From Brevundimonas subvibrioides (GTDB taxonomy: Bacteria; Pseudomonadota; Alphaproteobacteria; Caulobacterales; Caulobacteraceae), in the NCBI RefSeq assembly GCF_002280785.1, contig NZ_NCEQ01000012.1:1-64000 (forward strand): a stretch of DNA of 64,000 nucleotides, given 5' to 3'. Each line of letters opens with the position of its first letter. Position 1 is the stretch's first letter. Positions 50,970-61,328 of the stretch are shown in pieces. The notes beneath the pieces are model-generated. The model made no database searches, was not told where the DNA came from, and saw nothing but the letters and a program-made list of their open reading frames with translations. The translations under genes and the position numbers were made by a program.

Positions 50970-51914
50970 TCAGCGCCTCACATCGAAGGCCAGCAACAGG
51001 GTCTTCTGGACGAAGTTGTCATTGTCGTCGCTGAGCAGATAGACACGCGTCCCCGTCGCGGTCGCGACCGCGGCGATCCCTTCGAAATTGTCGGTCGAGG
51101 CCGGCGGGCGCAGGTGGATCAGGGGGTCCGACAGGGTCCCGTCCGGGGCCATTCGGCGGACGCGGGCCTGCATGTTGAGCGGGGGCGTGAACAGACGCTG
51201 GACGATGAACCAGCCACCTGCCGGGTCGACATCGGCGCCGGTGGTCAGGAAGCCATCCGTGTATGCGGTCGGGGCGTTGGGCAGGGGCTCGCAGGCGTCG
51301 GCGTCGCAGAGCCAGGCGCCGCCGGCCTCGCCGAGCGCCAGCCAGCGGCCGTCGGGGGCGGGGGCCAGGCCCTCGAGGCCCTGATTGTCCTCGAACGGAT
51401 GACGGGGGGTGGAGACCAGGACCGGCCGGTCGTTCGCCCCGACGCCATAGGACCAGATGCGGTGATCGCGCTCGAAACTGATCAGGACCCGGCCGTCGGG
51501 GAGCAGGGCCAACCCTTCCGCATCCGCATTGGCCTTGGGCGTCAGGACGGCGCCGTCCGGGCCGGTCAGGGGCCGGCTGACGGCGCGGTCGGCCGAGGCC
51601 AGACGGCCGTTGCGGTCGAGCCGGATCGTGAAGCGGACGAGGTCGCCGAAGTCGCTGACGACCCAGGCGCGATCGCCCTGCATCTTCAGGTCGGACAGGC
51701 CGTGCAGTCCAGGCCCGCGAAGGATCAGGCCGCCCCCATAGGTGACGCCGGGCGCCAGGGTCGCGCCGCCGATGCCCAGGGGCACATGGCGGGCTTCCAT
51801 GCGGAGGGCATGGTCGGGACCGGTGACCCGGCCGGGCATCGAGGTCGCGATCGCCGCGCAGGCCGCCATGCCCATGAGGGCCAGCGACGCCGCTGCGCGG
51901 AACAGCAGCCGCAT
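50970..51914 (-). CDS. Esterase-like activity of phytase family lipoprotein
   Basis: A 314-residue beta-propeller-like protein of PF13449. A lipoprotein signal ([19 protein letters not shown]) anchors it to a membrane. The family pattern GPGLHGLSDLKMQGDRAWVVSDFGDLVRFTIRLDRNGRL, then ADAEGLALLPDGRVLISFERDHRIW, then EDNQGLEGLAPAPDGRWLALGEAG, and DNFEGIAAV...YLLSDDNDN near the end, is easily seen. The ATG overlaps the stop of cobT (ATGA). Enzyme activity is unproven. Confidence 0.85.
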   Translation of the reverse strand: MRLLFRAAASLALMGMAACAAIATSMPGRVTGPDHALRMEARHVPLGIGGATLAPGVTYGGGLILRGPGLHGLSDLKMQGDRAWVVSDFGDLVRFTIRLDRNGRLASADRAVSRPLTGPDGAVLTPKANADAEGLALLPDGRVLISFERDHRIWSYGVGANDRPVLVSTPRHPFEDNQGLEGLAPAPDGRWLALGEAGGAWLCDADACEPLPNAPTAYTDGFLTTGADVDPAGGWFIVQRLFTPPLNMQARVRRMAPDGTLSDPLIHLRPPASTDNFEGIAAVATATGTRVYLLSDDNDNFVQKTLLLAFDVRR

Positions 51915-53800
51915 CACGCCGCGCGCTTGAGGCGACGGCCGGCCTTTTTCGTCGCCTGCCTGGGCGCCGTGTCGAACAGTTCGGCCAGCTTCTCGATCAT
52001 GACGCCGCCCAGCTGTTCGACGTCGACGATGGTGACGGCGCGGCGATACCAGCGGGTTACGTCGTGGCCGATGCCGATGGCGATCAGTTCGACCGGCGAC
52101 CGGGTCTCGATGTCCTCGATCACCTTGCGCAGGTGTTTGTCGAGATAGAGGGCGGCGTTGGCGGACTGGGTGGAATCGTCGACCGGCGAGCCGTCGGAGA
52201 TGACCATCAGGATCTGGCGCGACTCGGGCCGGGCCTTCAGCCGGTCGTGGGCCCAGGTCAGGGCCTCGCCATCGATGTTTTCCTTCAGCAGGCCCTCGCG
52301 CATCATCAGGCCGAGGTTCTTCCTGGCCCGGCGCCAGGGGGAATCGGCGGCCTTGTAGATGATGTGGCGCAGGTCGTTCAGGCGGCCGGGCATGGCCGGC
52401 TTGCCGGCCGTGATCCAGGCCTCGCGCGCCTGTCCGCCCTTCCACGCGCGGGTGGTGAAGCCGAGGATCTCGACCTTGACGCCGCACCGCTCCAGAGTCC
52501 GCGCCAGGATGTCGGCGCACACCGCCGCGACCATGATCGGGCGGCCGCGCATCGAGCCGGAGTTGTCGAGCAACAGGGTCACGACCGTGTCGCGGAAAGG
52601 ACTTTCACTCTCCATCTTGAACGACAGCGGGCTGCTCGGGTCAGTGATGACGCGGGTCAGGCGGGCGGTGTCGAGAACCCCTTCCTCGAGGTCGAAGGCC
52701 CACGACCGGTTCTGCTGCGCCATCAGCCGGCGCTGCAGCTTGTTGGCCAGGCGGGCGACGATGGACGACAGGATGGTCAGTTGCTGGTCGAGCAGGCTGC
52801 GCAGCCGGTCCAGCTCCATCGGGTCGCACAGGTCGGCGGCGTCGACGACCTCGTCATAGGCGGTGGTGAAGACCTTGTAGAAGTCGATCGCGCGACCGTC
52901 GTCGGCGTTCTCCTGACGGTTCGGCAGGGCGCCCTCGGCGACGTCCGGGCCGTCGTCGGCGGCGTCGCCGTCCCGCTCGGCGGGGGAGCCGTCGGGGCGA
53001 GCGTCGCGGTCCTGTTCAGAGGTCGGGTCGTCGGAGGCGCCGTCCATCGACTGGCCGCCCTCGCCGCCGCTCTCGTCCTCCTCCTCGTCCTGGTCCTGGC
53101 TGGCCTCGGGTTCCTGGGGATCCGGCTCCTCGTCGCCCTGGTCCTCGGAGGCGTCGTCGCCGCGCCCGTCGCCGGGGTCGAGGTCGAGGGCGCGCAGCAC
53201 GTCCTTCAGCGCCTTGCCGAAGGCGGCCTGGTCGCCGGCGGTCTCGGCCAGTTTGTCGAGCTGGACGTGGGCCCTGGCCTCGATGTCAGTGCGGACGAGA
53301 TCGAGCATGGCCCCGGCGCCGTCGGGACTGCGCTGGCCGGTGACGCGTTCGCGCAGCAGCAGGGCGACGGCCTCGCCGACGGGCACGCGGTCGGCCTCTG
53401 TCACCCGCAGTGCGCCCATCTTCTCCAGACGGGTCAGGAGGGCGGCGTTCATATTGGCCCGGACGCCGGCGAGCGCAGTCGATCCATGGGCCTCGACGCG
53501 GGCCTGTTCCACGGCCTCGAACACCTCGGCGGCGCGGGTATCGGCGGGGCGCAAGGTCGAGTGGATGGTCGGGTCGTGGTTGGCGAGACGCAGGGCCAGC
53601 CGGTCAGCCTGCCCCCGGATGGCAGCGGTGTCGCCCTCCGACGGAGTGCGCGGCGGATGGGGCAGGGTCAGGACGCCGCCGGTCAGTTTGGGGCCGTCGG
53701 AGCCGAACACGACCTCGAGCTCGGACTGTTCCGCAAGGGCGCGGGCCGCATGGGCGAGCGCGCGCTTGAAGACCTCGGCAGGGGTGTCGGCGGGGGGCAT
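51914..53800 (-). CDS. cobT: Cobaltochelatase subunit CobT
   Basis: CobT works with CobS and CobN to insert cobalt into hydrogenobyrinate a,c-diamide in aerobic B12 synthesis. The 628-residue protein has an N-terminal conserved region, a strongly acidic stretch with Glu/Asp/Gln (about 215-290), and a C-terminal VWA domain with the MIDAS motif [11 protein letters not shown] (about 413). Later [16 protein letters not shown] and [17 protein letters not shown] are also typical. Neither cobS nor cobN is adjacent. It overlaps the lipoprotein gene at its 3' end. Confidence 0.93.
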   Translation of the reverse strand: MPPADTPAEVFKRALAHAARALAEQSELEVVFGSDGPKLTGGVLTLPHPPRTPSEGDTAAIRGQADRLALRLANHDPTIHSTLRPADTRAAEVFEAVEQARVEAHGSTALAGVRANMNAALLTRLEKMGALRVTEADRVPVGEAVALLLRERVTGQRSPDGAGAMLDLVRTDIEARAHVQLDKLAETAGDQAAFGKALKDVLRALDLDPGDGRGDDASEDQGDEEPDPQEPEASQDQDEEEDESGGEGGQSMDGASDDPTSEQDRDARPDGSPAERDGDAADDGPDVAEGALPNRQENADDGRAIDFYKVFTTAYDEVVDAADLCDPMELDRLRSLLDQQLTILSSIVARLANKLQRRLMAQQNRSWAFDLEEGVLDTARLTRVITDPSSPLSFKMESESPFRDTVVTLLLDNSGSMRGRPIMVAAVCADILARTLERCGVKVEILGFTTRAWKGGQAREAWITAGKPAMPGRLNDLRHIIYKAADSPWRRARKNLGLMMREGLLKENIDGEALTWAHDRLKARPESRQILMVISDGSPVDDSTQSANAALYLDKHLRKVIEDIETRSPVELIAIGIGHDVTRWYRRAVTIVDVEQLGGVMIEKLAELFDTAPRQATKKAGRRLKRAA

Positions 53801-53848
53801 GGGGGCTAGTTAGGCGGTCAGGGCTGGAGAGGCCAGAGCGGACGGGCT

Positions 53849-53991
53849 CCCTCTCCCGTTGGGAGAGGGATTGAGCGCCGGAGAGCGTAGCGAACCGCCT
53901 TGCGCGAAAGGGTGAGGGTCGTGCGTCACCGGTGAGGCCGAACCCTCATCCGTCTCGCTTCGCGAGCCACCTTCTCCCACCGGGAGAAGGA
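53849..53991. repeat. Chimeric palindromic element between ysxC and cobT
   Basis: The left side is CCCTCTCCC-GTT-GGGAGAGGG followed by ATTGAGCGCC and CGCGAAAGGGTGAGGGTCG, that is the type of 35739 and 37208. The right side is ACCCTCATCCGTCTCGC-TTC-GCGAGCCACCTTCTCCC-ACC-GGGAGAAGG, that is the type inside the helicase gene. The two halves thus come from different families. No gene is present in 53801-53997. Confidence 0.85.
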
Positions 53992-53997
53992 AGGGAA

Positions 53998-54639
53998 TCA
54001 GAGTTCCGCGCCCGTCGTGCGCATGATCTCCGCCCTTAGCTCCGGCAACCCCGCGCCCTTTTCGGCCGAGGTCACGATCACCGCCGGGAAGGCGGCGGGG
54101 CGTTTGGAGATGGCTTTGAGCGTCGCGGCTTGAACCGTGTCACGTTCGTGCGCCTTGATCTTGTCGGCCTTGGTGAGGACGATCTGATAGCTGACGGCGG
54201 CCAGATCCAGCGCATCGAGCGCCTCGGTGTCCACCGACTTCAGGCCATGGCGGGCGTCGATCAGCAGATAGACCCGCTTCAGCGTCACCCGGCCGCGCAG
54301 ATAGTCGCGGCCGAGGTTCTGGAATTGACGCACGGTCGTCTTCGACGCCTTGGCCCAGCCGTAGCCGGGCAGGTCGACCAGCCGCAGCTTGCCGTCGAGG
54401 TCGAAGAAATTGACCTCCCGCGTCCGACCCGGTTCGTTGGAGGCGCGGGCCAGCTTGTGCATGCCGACCAGGCCATTGATCAGGCTGGACTTGCCGACGT
54501 TCGACCTTCCGGCGAAGGCGATCTCCGGCAGGTTGGGTTCTGGAAGTTGCTCGATCTTGGCGGCGCCCATGACGAAGGTCGCCGGGCGCGCGAACAGGAC
54601 GCGTGCGGCCTCGACCTCTTCGTCGGAATACTCGGTCAA
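53998..54639 (-). CDS. ysxC: Ribosome biogenesis GTP-binding protein YsxC/EngB
   Basis: An essential small GTPase for late 50S assembly, 213 residues. G1 is [15 protein letters not shown]2 is [10 protein letters not shown]3 is [14 protein letters not shown]4 is VLTKADKIK and G5 is VTSAEKGAG. The start is TTG 54639, which overlaps the yidC stop (TTGA), as no ATG fits between the yidC end and the conserved [24 protein letters not shown]. It is translationally coupled to yidC. Confidence 0.93.
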   Translation of the reverse strand: MTEYSDEEVEAARVLFARPATFVMGAAKIEQLPEPNLPEIAFAGRSNVGKSSLINGLVGMHKLARASNEPGRTREVNFFDLDGKLRLVDLPGYGWAKASKTTVRQFQNLGRDYLRGRVTLKRVYLLIDARHGLKSVDTEALDALDLAAVSYQIVLTKADKIKAHERDTVQAATLKAISKRPAAFPAVIVTSAEKGAGLPELRAEIMRTTGAEL

Positions 54640-56468
54640 GCGGGCTTCTTCGTGAGTTTGGCGATCAGGTCGTCGATCGGGTTCTCGGCCCCGAAGCGAT
54701 GCATGATGAAATACTGCTGGGCGATCGAGAGGACGTTGTTCCACGCCCAGTAGAGCAGCAGGCCCGCCGGGAAGCCGGCCATGATGAAGGTGAAGACGAT
54801 CGGCATCCAGGCGAAGATCTGGCGCTGGACCGGATCAGGCGCGGGCGGGTTCATCGCCTGCTGCAGCCACATGGTGAAGCCGTAGATGATCGCCAGGACG
54901 CTGAGCGCCAGGGTGAAGCCGCCGGCGTGCGAACCGATCAGATTGCCGACCAGGGGCACGGACGAGGGATCCCAGGGGATCAGGCCGAACAGGTTCCAGA
55001 TGTTGGTCGGGTCCGGCGCCGACAGGTCGCGGATCCAGCCGAAGAAGGGCGCATGCCGCATCTCGATGGTGACGAACAACACCTTGTAGAGGGCGTAGAA
55101 GACCGGGATCTGGACTAGGATGGGCAGACAGCCCGCCAGCGGATTGATCTTCTCCTTCTGGTAGAGCTCCATCGTGGCCTTCTGCTGGGCCTGGGGGTCG
55201 TCCTTGTTCTGCTCCTTGATCTTCTCCATCAGCGGCTGGAGTTTCCGCATCTTGGACAGGCTCTCGTAGCTCTTGTTGGCCAGCGGGAACATGATCAGCT
55301 TGATGGTCAGGGTCAGCAGCAGGATGGCCACGCCGAAGTTGCCGACCAGGCCGTAGAAGAACTCGACCAGCAGGAAGATCGGGCGCGTCAGGAAGAACAG
55401 GAAGCCCCAGTCGATCGCGTAGATGAAGCGCGGCAGGTCGTACTGTTTCTCGTAGGCCGACAGGATCTCGTTGCGCTTGGCGCCGGCGAACAGGTGCTGG
55501 ACCTCGGTGATCTGGCGACCCGGATTGATCGTCCGCGCCTCGCCCAGGATCCGGGCCTCGTGGATGTTGTAGGTCGAGGCGTCCGTGACGCGGAACTCGG
55601 CCTGGATCGCTTCGGTCTGGGGCGGGATCAGGGCCGCCATCCAGTATTTGTCGGTGATGCCCAGCCAGCCGCCGACGGACTCGAACTCCTCGCGCGGCTT
55701 CTTGGCCCAGTCGCCGTACTTCAGCTGGGTGGTGGCGTAGCCGTCGCCCTTGGAGAAGGTGCCGATGGCGCCCTCGTGCAGGATCTGGGTCTTGCCCAGG
55801 ACCGGCGGCACGCCCTGGCGCTCGATGCGGCCATAGGGGGCGATGACGATCGGCTGGGTCCCCAGGTTGGCGACCGTGTCGGTGACGGTGAACATATATT
55901 GCGCGTCGAGTGCGATGACGCGGGTGAAGCGCAGGCCTTGTCCATTGTCCCAGGTCAGGGTGACGGGGGTGGTCTCGGTCAGGGTCGAGCCGCCGGTCAG
56001 GCGCCAGACGGTGTTCGGGCCGGGAACGCCGCCCGCGACATTGGGGCCGGTCCAGCCGAACTGGGCGAAATAGGCGTGCTCCATGCCCTGCGGACGGAAC
56101 AGTTCTTCATAGGGCGAAGAGGGATCGACAGTCTGGCGATAGTTCTTGAGGAACAGGTCGTCGATGCGACCGCCCTGGAGCGACAGTGAGCCCTGCAGCG
56201 TCGGCGTGGAGACCGGGATGCGCGGGACCGTGCCGAGCGCTTCGGTGCGATCCGTAACGAATGTCAGCGAGCCTGTGGCGGCAGTGGAGCCGGGCACGGC
56301 GTCCGCTGTCGTTCCGGCCGGCGCGGCGATCTGTTCAGCGGCAGCGGCTTCCTGGGCGGCCTTCCGGCGCTCCATCTGCGGGCCCATGACGAAGACCTGG
56401 TACAGGAGCAGGATCGCCGCCGTGCACACGGCGAAGATCACCATGTTGCGCGTGTTCTCGTTCTTCAT
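54636..56468 (-). CDS. yidC: Membrane protein insertase YidC
   Basis: Inserts proteins into the inner membrane alone or with SecYEG. The 610-residue protein has an N-terminal helix (about 7-24), a large periplasmic beta domain (about 60-350), and the C-terminal five-helix core with [39 protein letters not shown] (containing the hydrophilic-groove Arg of the family region) and [46 protein letters not shown]. Length and layout are normal for Gram-negatives. It is between rnpA and ysxC. Confidence 0.96.
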   Translation of the reverse strand: MKNENTRNMVIFAVCTAAILLLYQVFVMGPQMERRKAAQEAAAAEQIAAPAGTTADAVPGSTAATGSLTFVTDRTEALGTVPRIPVSTPTLQGSLSLQGGRIDDLFLKNYRQTVDPSSPYEELFRPQGMEHAYFAQFGWTGPNVAGGVPGPNTVWRLTGGSTLTETTPVTLTWDNGQGLRFTRVIALDAQYMFTVTDTVANLGTQPIVIAPYGRIERQGVPPVLGKTQILHEGAIGTFSKGDGYATTQLKYGDWAKKPREEFESVGGWLGITDKYWMAALIPPQTEAIQAEFRVTDASTYNIHEARILGEARTINPGRQITEVQHLFAGAKRNEILSAYEKQYDLPRFIYAIDWGFLFFLTRPIFLLVEFFYGLVGNFGVAILLLTLTIKLIMFPLANKSYESLSKMRKLQPLMEKIKEQNKDDPQAQQKATMELYQKEKINPLAGCLPILVQIPVFYALYKVLFVTIEMRHAPFFGWIRDLSAPDPTNIWNLFGLIPWDPSSVPLVGNLIGSHAGGFTLALSVLAIIYGFTMWLQQAMNPPAPDPVQRQIFAWMPIVFTFIMAGFPAGLLLYWAWNNVLSIAQQYFIMHRFGAENPIDDLIAKLTKKPA

Positions 56469-56473
56469 TCGGA

Positions 56474-56899
56474 TCAGCGGTCCAGGTCGTCGGAAAGGGG
56501 AACGGGCGTGTCGGGAGAAGGTGGGACCGGGCGGGCCGGTCTGGGGCCGTCGGCGGGGCTCGCGAGCCTTGTAAGCGCCGATTTCACATCGTCAAGCAAA
56601 CGCTCCCAGGGCCGGTCCGGGGTGCCCTGTCGAGCGATGAAGACATAGTCGCTTCCGGGCACGCCGTGCTGTCCGACCAGCGCCCGGGCGGCCTCGCGCA
56701 GGCGGCGCTTGCAGCGGTTGCGGACGACGGCCCCGCCAACCTTGCGCGTGGCGGTGAAGCCGATGCCTATCGTCGCATCCCCGTCGGCGCGGTCCAGGCG
56801 CTGGACGACCACGGCTCCGCGGGCCTGAGAAACGCCTTTCGCGGCCGCCAGAAACTGGGGCCGCGAGGTCAGGCGATGGATTGTAATGGCAATCGTCAT
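56474..56899 (-). CDS. rnpA: Ribonuclease P protein component
   Basis: Protein subunit that supports the RNase P RNA in tRNA 5' maturation. The 141-residue protein has the family box GFTATRKVGGAVVRNRCKRRLREAARAL, including the basic RNR motif. The C-terminal 30 residues are Pro-rich and poorly conserved, an extension. It lies 29 bp after rpmH and 5 bp before yidC on the minus strand. ATG 56899 is preceded by an AGAGGGGAT ribosome-binding site. Confidence 0.93.
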   Translation of the reverse strand: MTIAITIHRLTSRPQFLAAAKGVSQARGAVVVQRLDRADGDATIGIGFTATRKVGGAVVRNRCKRRLREAARALVGQHGVPGSDYVFIARQGTPDRPWERLLDDVKSALTRLASPADGPRPARPVPPSPDTPVPLSDDLDR

Positions 56900-56928
56900 C
56901 GATCCCCTCTGATCGAGGGGAAGGCCGC

Positions 56929-57063
56929 TTAAGCCGTCAGCTTCTTGCGGCCCTTGGCGCGACGCCGCGCAACGATCTTCTGTCCGTTCTTGGTGGCCAT
57001 CCGCGAACGGAAGCCGTGACGGCGCTTGCGCACGAGTCGCGACGGCTGATAGGTCCGCTTCAC
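56929..57063 (-). CDS. rpmH: 50S ribosomal protein L34
   Basis: A 44-residue protein beginning (V)[21 protein letters not shown] and ending [12 protein letters not shown], the exact L34 pattern and length. It starts with GTG at 57063. It is the first gene of rpmH-rnpA-yidC-ysxC. It is too short for most size cut-offs but its identity is certain. Confidence 0.97.
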   Translation of the reverse strand: MKRTYQPSRLVRKRRHGFRSRMATKNGQKIVARRRAKGRKKLTA

Positions 57064-57207
57064 GGTCGGCTCCAGGGGTTATGAGTGGCGCGGGGGACGA
57101 ACGTGTCCTCTGCGGGAAGGGCGGGCGTATAAGCGGAGGGGCTTCGGCTGTCAACGCCGCCGACGACGTCCTATAGCCTGGAAACGCCCGGAACCGTCGA
57201 GAATACC

Positions 57208-57930
57208 ATGGATCGCCTGAAACGGTTTCTTCCCCTCATTCTTCTGGCCTGCGTCATTGCCTTGATCTTCGGCATGGGCTGGAACCGCTATCTGTCGCTC
57301 GACACCCTGCGCGACCACGGCGACGAACTGCGCGCCTTTACGGCCCGGAACTATCTGTTGGCCTTGCTCGTGTTGATGGCGGTGTTCGCCACGGCGACCG
57401 CCAGCGTGGTGCCCGGCGTCTTCTTCGTGACCATCACGGCCGGCTATCTTTTCGGCCCATGGGTCGGCGGGGTCTCGACCTCCATCGCCGCCACCGTCGG
57501 CGCCCTGATCGTCTATGCGGTCGCCCGCTCGGCCCTTGGCGAGGATCTGCGTCGCAAGGCCGAACGCGACCAGGGGATGCTGAAGATGGTCTGCGCCGCC
57601 ATCGACAAGGACACCTTCTGGTATGTCCTGGCCTCGCGTCTGGCCGTCGTCGTGCCCTTCCACATGATCAATATCGCCGCCGGGATCATGTCGGTCCGGC
57701 TGGTCCCCTATACCGTCGCCACGGTCATCGGCCTGCTGCCGGCCCACATCATCTACTGCTGGATCGGGGCGCGGCTGAACCAGCTGCTGGCCGAGAACCC
57801 CAACCCCGATATCCAGGCCCTGTTCGGCCAGTTCTGGGCCCCGATGGCGGGCGTCTTCGTGCTGGCCGTGGTCCTGCCTCTGATCCTGAAGACGATCCAG
57901 GCGCGCCTGCCCGGAGCCGCGACGCCGTGA
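57208..57930 (+). CDS. TVP38/TMEM64 (DedA-like) membrane protein
   Basis: A 240-residue SNARE-associated/VTT-domain protein, about six helices. The VTT motif region is VVPGVFFVTITAGYLFGPWVGGVSTSIAATVGALIVYAVARSALG and later RLAVVVPFHMINIAAGIMSVRLVPYTVATVIGLLPAHIIYCWIGARLNQLL. Members are thought to move lipids or handle membrane potential; the role here is unknown. The stop overlaps the GTG of the kinase gene by 4 nt. Confidence 0.9.
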   Translation: MDRLKRFLPLILLACVIALIFGMGWNRYLSLDTLRDHGDELRAFTARNYLLALLVLMAVFATATASVVPGVFFVTITAGYLFGPWVGGVSTSIAATVGALIVYAVARSALGEDLRRKAERDQGMLKMVCAAIDKDTFWYVLASRLAVVVPFHMINIAAGIMSVRLVPYTVATVIGLLPAHIIYCWIGARLNQLLAENPNPDIQALFGQFWAPMAGVFVLAVVLPLILKTIQARLPGAATP

Positions 57931-59402
57931 GGCCGCCCCGGGTCATTCCGCGCGACCTGTTCGACCGGCTGCGGCCGCCCGCAGACTGGCGCGAGCGGCT
58001 GAAGCCCCAGGCGCCCGACGGCCTGTCGTCGCGGCTGCTGCTGCTGACCGTGCTGTTCACCCTGGCGGTGCAGGCCCTGATCGTCGGGCCCAACGCCGCC
58101 AGCTTCCACGAGCGCTGGCTGATGGACCGGCTCCAGGCGGCCGAACTCGCCTCCGTAGGCGTTGAGGCCCTGCCCTACAGCGCCGTGGACGATCAGACGG
58201 CGGAACAGCTGCTGCGTATCGGCGGGGTGTCGGCGGTGGCGATCAGCGACCAGGGCGTCATGCGCCAGCTGTTGCAGGCCCCGAACCTGGCCCGCGCGCC
58301 CGATTTCATCGACCTGAGAGGGCGCAGCACCGGGTCGAAGCTGCTGGATCCGGTCCGGACCCTGTTCGGCCATCCCGACCGGTCGATCCGGGCGCGGGCA
58401 GCCCCCCGTTATCGCTCCGGCGACTTCATCGACGTGGTCGCGCCGGCCGAGCCTTTGAAGATCGAACTGCGCGCCTTCCTGCTCAACAGCCTTCTGGTGT
58501 CCATCATCATCTCCGTCGTCGCGGGCGGGCTGCTCTACGCCGGTCTGGCCTTCCTGGTGCTGCAGCCCCTGCGGCGCGTAACCCGCTCCATCGAAGGCTT
58601 CGCCGCCGATCCCCAGACGGTCGCCCCGACCCCCTCCGATCGCCATGACGAAATCGGCCGGGTCGAACGCGAACTGGCCGTCATGCAGGAGGAGGTGCGT
58701 CAGGCGCTGCGCTCCCGCTCCCGTCTCGTGGCGCTGGGCGAGGCGGTGGCCAAGATCAACCACGACCTGCGCAACATGCTGACCTCGGCCCAGATCGCCT
58801 CGGAGCGTCTGGCCGATTCCGCCGACCCCCAGGTGGCCAAGGCCCTGCCGCGTCTGGAGCGGGCCCTGGGTCGGGCCGCCGCCCTGACCCGCAATGTGCT
58901 GGACTACGGCAAGTCCGAGGAGCCGGCGCCGGTCAAGAATCGGGTGGCGCTGGCCCCGGCCGTGACATCCGCCGCCGAGGATGCGGGACTGGAGGCCCAC
59001 GGCGTGCGGCTGGTGAAGGCGCTTCCGGGACGCTTCGCCGTCCAGGCCGACCCAGACCAACTGCACCGCATCCTGGTCAATCTGATGCGCAACGCCCGTC
59101 AGGCCATCGAGCGCGACTCCGCGCGGGCGCCTCGCAGGAAGGGCGGCCCGCTTGGCTCGGTCATGGTCGAGGCCTCGAGAGAGGACGGCTGGTGCGTCAT
59201 CCGCATCGTCGACGACGGCCCCGGCATTCCGCCGCGCCTGTCCGAGCGCCTGTTCGAACCCTTCGTCTCGGGCGGCTCGGCGGACGGCACCGGTCTGGGC
59301 CTGACGATCTCGCGCGAACTGGCGACCAACCATCAGGGCGAGCTGCGCCTCGTCGAGACCGGCCCGACCGGCACGACCTTCGAGCTGCGCCTGCCGGGCT
59401 GA
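57927..59402 (+). CDS. Sensor histidine kinase (orphan)
   Basis: A 491-residue membrane histidine kinase. Helix 1 is about 36-53 and helix 2 about 186-208, with a periplasmic sensor of about 130 residues between them. A HAMP domain follows (LQPLRRVTRSIEGFAADP), then the H box KINHDLRNMLTSAQ (His279), N box ILVNLMRNARQAI, G1 DDGPGIPP and G2 GTGLGLTISREL. No response regulator gene is adjacent. The GTG overlaps the stop of the TVP38 gene, so both are co-translated. Confidence 0.9.
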   Translation: MRPPRVIPRDLFDRLRPPADWRERLKPQAPDGLSSRLLLLTVLFTLAVQALIVGPNAASFHERWLMDRLQAAELASVGVEALPYSAVDDQTAEQLLRIGGVSAVAISDQGVMRQLLQAPNLARAPDFIDLRGRSTGSKLLDPVRTLFGHPDRSIRARAAPRYRSGDFIDVVAPAEPLKIELRAFLLNSLLVSIIISVVAGGLLYAGLAFLVLQPLRRVTRSIEGFAADPQTVAPTPSDRHDEIGRVERELAVMQEEVRQALRSRSRLVALGEAVAKINHDLRNMLTSAQIASERLADSADPQVAKALPRLERALGRAAALTRNVLDYGKSEEPAPVKNRVALAPAVTSAAEDAGLEAHGVRLVKALPGRFAVQADPDQLHRILVNLMRNARQAIERDSARAPRRKGGPLGSVMVEASREDGWCVIRIVDDGPGIPPRLSERLFEPFVSGGSADGTGLGLTISRELATNHQGELRLVETGPTGTTFELRLPG

Positions 59403-59405
59403 GGC

Positions 59406-61166
59406 CTATTCGGTCCGGGCCACGCCCTCGCGTCGGTCGTCGGCGCCGCCGTCCCAGTGATCTCCGCGCCAGATCGCTCCATGCAGGCCTGAGGTCTCCG
59501 ACGCGTTGGGCTGGAGGATGATGCCGTTCCTCGCCAGCCCTTCGGTCAGGGTCGGCCCGAACCGCGACGTGTCGGCGCCGAAGCCCGGACCCTTGGCGAC
59601 GAGGTTGGGCAGGTCGAACGTCGCCTGCACCGGCAGGCCCCAGATCAGCGTCCCGACCAGTCCCTTGGCGTTATAGGCCAGGATCGCCGATCCGCCCGGC
59701 GAGCCCATGGCTCCGACCAGACGACCCTGATGATCCAGAATGATGATCGGCGACATCGACGAGCGCGGCCGCTTGCCCGCCGCCACGGCGTTGGCGATCG
59801 GCGCGCCCTCCGCCGTCGTCGGCGAGAAGGAGAAGTCGGTCAGCTGGTTGTTGAGAAAGAAGCCCGCCGCCATCCGGCCCGAACCGAAGATGCTCTCGAC
59901 CGTCGTCGTCATGGAGACGGCGTTCCCGGCCGCATCGACAATGACCATGTGGGAGGTGCCGGAGGGCTCGGTCGTCGCGTCAGGCGCGCGGAACACGCCG
60001 CCGGGCGGTGTCCCGGCTGTGGCGGCGCCGGCCAGGCCGGGGGCCAGGGCGGCGCGGGAGGCGACGTAGTCGGGGTCGAGCAGGCCGGCCACGGGCACGC
60101 CGACGAAGGCCGGGTCGGCGACATAGCGGTCGCGGTCGGCGTACATCAGCCGCTGCAGCTGGGCGAACATGGTCCAGGCGGCGGCGCTGGTCTCGCCCTC
60201 GGCGAGAACCGGGGCGGCGGTCGGGGTCTCGGCCATGGCCAGGAGCTGCAGCAGGGCCACGCCGCTGGACGGCGGCGGCGGGATGCAGATCACATAGACA
60301 CGGAACGGACGACACAGGGCGTCGCGGACGATGGGTCGATAGGCGGCGAGGTCGGCGTCGCTCAGCGATCCCGGGCGCGGCTCGGCCCGCACCGTCTCGA
60401 TGATGGCCTCGGCGATCGGACCGGTGCGCAGGGCTTGGATTCCGTCACGGGCGATGGTCGCGACCGTCTCGGCGTAGGCGGGGTTTCGCAGGGTGTCGCC
60501 GGCGACGTAGCGGCTCCCGTCGGGCCTGGTGAAATATTCGGTGGCCCAGAGGGTGCGCGCCTGCCCGCCTGTTCCGGCGATAAAGCCGGCCAGACGCGGG
60601 CTGACGGTGAACCCGTCGCGGGCCAGACGCTCGGCGTCGCCGAACAGGGAGGACCAGGGCAGGCTTCCGTGTGTCGCCTGCGCCATCGCCAGGGCCGCCA
60701 CGGCGCCGGGCGCGCCCGTGGATCGCCCGCTCAACACCGCGTCCATGAAGGGCAGGGGGCGGCCGTTCTCGTAGAACAGTTCGGGCGTCGCCGCAGAGGG
60801 CGCCGTCTCGCGCCCGTCATAGGTCGTGACCTCCTGCGTCCCGGCGTCATAGACCATGATGAAGGCCCCGCCGCCGAGGCCCGAGGACTGGGGCTCGACC
60901 AGTCCCAGCACCGCCTGCACCGCGACCGCGGCGTCCACCGCCGAACCGCCGCGCCTCAGAACCGCCATTCCCGCCTCGGCAGCCAGCGGATTGGCCGCCG
61001 CGACGAACGGACCGCGCGCCGGACGGGTGGCGGCAGTCCCGGCGGCCTCGGCCGGGGCGGACGCGCCGCCGACCATCGTGGTCTGGCAACCGGCCAGCGT
61101 CAGGGTCGATGCCAGCGCCAGGACGGCGACGAGCAACGGACGGAACGTGGAATTCGACATGATCAT
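59406..61166 (-). CDS. ggt: Gamma-glutamyltransferase
   Basis: Hydrolyses or transfers the gamma-glutamyl group of glutathione outside the cytoplasm. The 586-residue precursor starts with a lipoprotein signal (TLTLAGC). It has GGSAVDAAVAVQAVLGLVEPQSSGLGGGAFIMVYD, TTYDGRETAPSAA (substrate Arg), YVADPAFVGVPVAGLLDPDYVASRAAL, and the autoprocessing site SGTSHMVIVDAAGNAVSMTTTVES, where Thr near 405 becomes the N-terminal nucleophile. GNAVSMTTT, KRPRSSMSPIIIL and MGSPGGSAI follow. ATG 61160 is an alternative start. Confidence 0.93.
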   Translation of the reverse strand: MIMSNSTFRPLLVAVLALASTLTLAGCQTTMVGGASAPAEAAGTAATRPARGPFVAAANPLAAEAGMAVLRRGGSAVDAAVAVQAVLGLVEPQSSGLGGGAFIMVYDAGTQEVTTYDGRETAPSAATPELFYENGRPLPFMDAVLSGRSTGAPGAVAALAMAQATHGSLPWSSLFGDAERLARDGFTVSPRLAGFIAGTGGQARTLWATEYFTRPDGSRYVAGDTLRNPAYAETVATIARDGIQALRTGPIAEAIIETVRAEPRPGSLSDADLAAYRPIVRDALCRPFRVYVICIPPPPSSGVALLQLLAMAETPTAAPVLAEGETSAAAWTMFAQLQRLMYADRDRYVADPAFVGVPVAGLLDPDYVASRAALAPGLAGAATAGTPPGGVFRAPDATTEPSGTSHMVIVDAAGNAVSMTTTVESIFGSGRMAAGFFLNNQLTDFSFSPTTAEGAPIANAVAAGKRPRSSMSPIIILDHQGRLVGAMGSPGGSAILAYNAKGLVGTLIWGLPVQATFDLPNLVAKGPGFGADTSRFGPTLTEGLARNGIILQPNASETSGLHGAIWRGDHWDGGADDRREGVARTE

Positions 61167-61328
61167 CTGGGAGGCGACCCGGAAACACTGGCGCGGACAG
61201 GCGCCTCCCCCCGACCTAAGCCCCGCCGTCCGCCTCTCCAAGCGCCCGTTTTGCAAAGGCCACGAAAACCGGGTTGCGCCCGGCAAGACGACCCGCTAGA
61301 TACCCGCCCTCGCCGTAAAGGCCTGTGC

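Noticed and set aside
25525..53991. Spaced palindromic repeats considered as a CRISPR array or insertion sequences
   Set aside because: Copies are far apart and have no regular spacers, and none contains a transposase gene; they are dispersed palindromic elements.
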